Shown here: positions 62,196 through 64,000 of the stretch, piece by piece
How positions within the stretch are numbered: position 1 is the stretch's first letter
Layout of the letters: every line of letters begins with the position of its first letter
The notes under the pieces: generated by a model
What the model was told of the DNA's origin: nothing
Seen by the model: only the letters and a program-made list of their open reading frames with translations
The model's database searches: none
NCBI RefSeq assembly: GCF_002237645.1
Contig: NZ_MJUZ01000052.1
Coordinates: 1-64,000, forward strand
Origin: Desulfovibrio sp. MES5
GTDB lineage: Bacteria > Desulfobacterota > Desulfovibrionia > Desulfovibrionales > Desulfovibrionaceae
Length of the DNA: 64,000 bases
Reading direction: 5' to 3'
Program-made: the position numbers and the translations under genes

Positions 62196-64000
62196 ATGTC
62201 CAAAATTATCGGTATTGACCTGGGTACTACCAACTCCTGCGTTTACGTCATGGAGGGCAAGGACCCCAAATGCATCACCAATCCTGAAGGCGGCCGCACC
62301 ACCCCTTCCGTGGTGGCTTTTACGGATAAGGAACGCCTTGTGGGCGATATTGCCAAACGCCAGGCCGTTACCAATCCCACGCGCACCATTTTCGCCATCA
62401 AGCGTCTCATGGGCCGCAAGTTTGACAGCCCTGAGGTTGACCGCTGGAAGGCGCACAGCCCCTATGCCATCGTCAAAGCCCCCAATGCCGACGCCGGTGT
62501 TGAGGTGGACGGTCGCACCTACAGCGCGCCTGAAATTTCGGCCATGATCCTGGCCAAGCTGAAGGCCGACGCCGAAGCGTACCTGGGTGAAACCGTTACC
62601 GAAGCCGTCATTACGGTTCCGGCCTACTTCAACGATGCCCAGCGTCAGGCCACCAAGGACGCGGGCCGCATCGCCGGTCTTGAAGTAAAGCGCATCATCA
62701 ACGAGCCCACGGCCGCCTCGCTGGCCTACGGCGCGGACAAGAAGGCCAACGAGAAAATCGCGGTCTTCGACCTTGGCGGCGGCACGTTTGATATTTCCAT
62801 TCTGGAAGTGGGCGACAACGTTGTTGAAGTGCGCGCCACCAATGGCGACACCTTCCTCGGCGGCGAAGACTTTGACCAGCGCGTCATCAACTTCCTGGTT
62901 GAAGAGTTCAAGAAAGAGAACGGCATTGACCTGTCCAAGGACAGCATGGCCCTGCAACGCCTGAAGGAAGCCGCTGAAAAGGCCAAGAAAGACCTTTCCA
63001 CCTCTATGGAAACCGAGGTCAATCTGCCCTTTATCACGGCTGACCAGAACGGCCCCAAGCACATGCTCATGAAGATCAGCCGCGCCAAGCTGGAATCCCT
63101 TGTGGGCGACCTCGTGGACAGCACCATCGAGCCCTGCAAGAAGGCCCTGGCCGACGCCGGCATGTCCGCCAGCCAGATCGACGAGGTCATCCTCGTGGGC
63201 GGCATGACCCGCATGCCCCTGGTGCAGCAGGTTGTGGGCAAGTTCTTTGGCAAGGAGCCCAACCGCTCCGTCAACCCTGACGAAGTGGTGGCCATGGGCG
63301 CCGCCATCCAGGGCGGCATCCTCAGCGGCGACGTGAAGGACGTGCTGCTGCTCGACGTGACCCCGCTTTCCCTCGGCATTGAAACCATGGGCAGCGTGTT
63401 CACCAAACTTATCGAGCGCAACACCACCATCCCCACGCGCAAAAGCCAGGTCTTTACCACGGCTTCGGACAATCAGCCCTCGGTGTCCATCCACGTGCTC
63501 CAGGGCGAACGTCCCATGGCTGGCGACAACATGACCCTGGCCCGCTTTGACCTTACGGGCATTCCCCCGGCGCCCCGCGGCGTGCCGCAGATCGAAGTGT
63601 CTTTTGACATCGACGCCAACGGCATCGTCAACGTGTCCGCCAAGGACATGGGCACCGGCAAGGAACAGTCCATCAAGATCACGGCTTCTTCCGGCCTGTC
63701 CGAAGACGACATCCAGAAGCTGGTGCGTGAGGCTGAAACCCACGCCGACGAAGACAAGAAGAAGCAGGAGCTTATTGAAGCCCGCAACCATGCCGACAGC
63801 CTTATTTACGGTACTGAAAAGTCCCTGGCCGACCTGGGCGACAAGGCTGACGCCACGGTGAAGAGCGATATTGAAACCAAGATGGCCGACCTGCGCAAGC
63901 TGATGGAAGGCGAAGACGCCGCTGCCATCAAGGCCGCCACGGACGAGCTCGCCAAGGCCTCCCACAAGCTGGCCGAGCAGCTCTACCAGCAGCAGGCCCA
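62196..64000 (+). CDS. dnaK: Chaperone protein DnaK (3' end outside window)
   Basis: The first 601 codons of Hsp70 are present: [20 protein letters not shown] (phosphate-1), [40 protein letters not shown] (phosphate-2), [39 protein letters not shown] (linker and substrate domain start) and the helical lid up to [10 protein letters not shown]. ATPase and substrate-binding domains are complete; about 35 C-terminal residues are missing at the window edge. No grpE or dnaJ is within the window. It folds new and stress-damaged proteins in the cytoplasm. Confidence 0.98.
   Translation, partial: MSKIIGIDLGTTNSCVYVMEGKDPKCITNPEGGRTTPSVVAFTDKERLVGDIAKRQAVTNPTRTIFAIKRLMGRKFDSPEVDRWKAHSPYAIVKAPNADAGVEVDGRTYSAPEISAMILAKLKADAEAYLGETVTEAVITVPAYFNDAQRQATKDAGRIAGLEVKRIINEPTAASLAYGADKKANEKIAVFDLGGGTFDISILEVGDNVVEVRATNGDTFLGGEDFDQRVINFLVEEFKKENGIDLSKDSMALQRLKEAAEKAKKDLSTSMETEVNLPFITADQNGPKHMLMKISRAKLESLVGDLVDSTIEPCKKALADAGMSASQIDEVILVGGMTRMPLVQQVVGKFFGKEPNRSVNPDEVVAMGAAIQGGILSGDVKDVLLLDVTPLSLGIETMGSVFTKLIERNTTIPTRKSQVFTTASDNQPSVSIHVLQGERPMAGDNMTLARFDLTGIPPAPRGVPQIEVSFDIDANGIVNVSAKDMGTGKEQSIKITASSGLSEDDIQKLVREAETHADEDKKKQELIEARNHADSLIYGTEKSLADLGDKADATVKSDIETKMADLRKLMEGEDAAAIKAATDELAKASHKLAEQLYQQQA

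Noticed and set aside
62019-63965. 648-residue minus-strand ORF opposite dnaK
   Set aside because: Antisense of a highly expressed gene, a well-known artefact at dnaK; DnaK motifs fix the true frame.

Overview
The window is chromosomal DNA of a sulfate-reducing deltaproteobacterium, almost certainly a Desulfovibrio close to D. desulfuricans. The main evidence is a full dissimilatory sulfate-reduction block on the minus strand: aprBA for APS reductase followed by qmoABC and a qmoD-like gene. A split-Soret-type dihaem cytochrome c (61045-61884) supports this, because that protein was characterised from D. desulfuricans ATCC 27774. The genes are GC-rich, which produces very long spurious antisense ORFs. 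I see no rRNA, tRNA, CRISPR array, intact transposase or prophage.

Layout. 0-5 kb: a DUF2318 protein with an FtsX-like permease and ABC ATPase, a two-domain HdeA-like periplasmic protein, and an AEC-family carrier. 5.6-9.2 kb: ilvD and a polysaccharide flippase. 9.2-10.9 kb: a gene-free block of direct and inverted repeats. 11-13.3 kb: a chemoreceptor. 14.8-19.8 kb: a complete branched-chain amino-acid ABC transporter, livJHMGF, behind an AT-rich leader. 20-24 kb: a small unknown protein, an EF-hand protein, a YgiQ radical SAM protein and slyX. 24.9-33.4 kb: qmoD/C/B/A and aprA/B. 33.8-35.7 kb: an unusual chorismate mutase/EPSP-synthase-like fusion with an Arg-Asp repeat tail. 36.3-39.4 kb: a linear amide hydrolase, then a tandemly decayed module of small membrane proteins facing a papain-fold-like protein. 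39.8-42.7 kb: cytochrome b, ribBA and a cysteine-cluster protein. 43.5-49.3 kb: a close-packed minus-strand group, trmL-cobD-tauE-RND pump. 49.9-57.1 kb: a hydantoinase-like protein, ilvE, dnaX, a DUF6485-like gene, ybaB and recR. 57.6-64 kb: a ZIP transporter, a second chemoreceptor, the split-Soret cytochrome and dnaK, which runs off the end.

How the genes work together. AprBA reduces APS to sulfite and Qmo is its membrane electron donor from the quinone pool, so together they are the energy core of the window. IlvD, IlvE and LivJHMGF make and import branched-chain amino acids but lie in separate units. DnaX, YbaB and RecR form the usual replication/repair neighbourhood.

Two interspersed repeat families run between genes. 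One is a G-rich, near-perfect 40-bp palindrome, often just after gene ends. The other is a MITE-like element whose CTAGA end supplies the stop codon of at least three genes; one copy carries a four-fold 82-bp tandem expansion.

The best candidate for an undescribed system is at 37240-39442. An ancestral convergent pair (polytopic membrane protein on plus, NC-Q-H papain-like protein on minus) has been duplicated. The left copies keep the membrane gene, or its tail, but retain only a stop-interrupted C-terminal fragment of the opposing gene. This is the pattern expected of orphan immunity genes beside a degraded toxin. The toxin/immunity reading is inference; the duplication and the remnants are directly visible.
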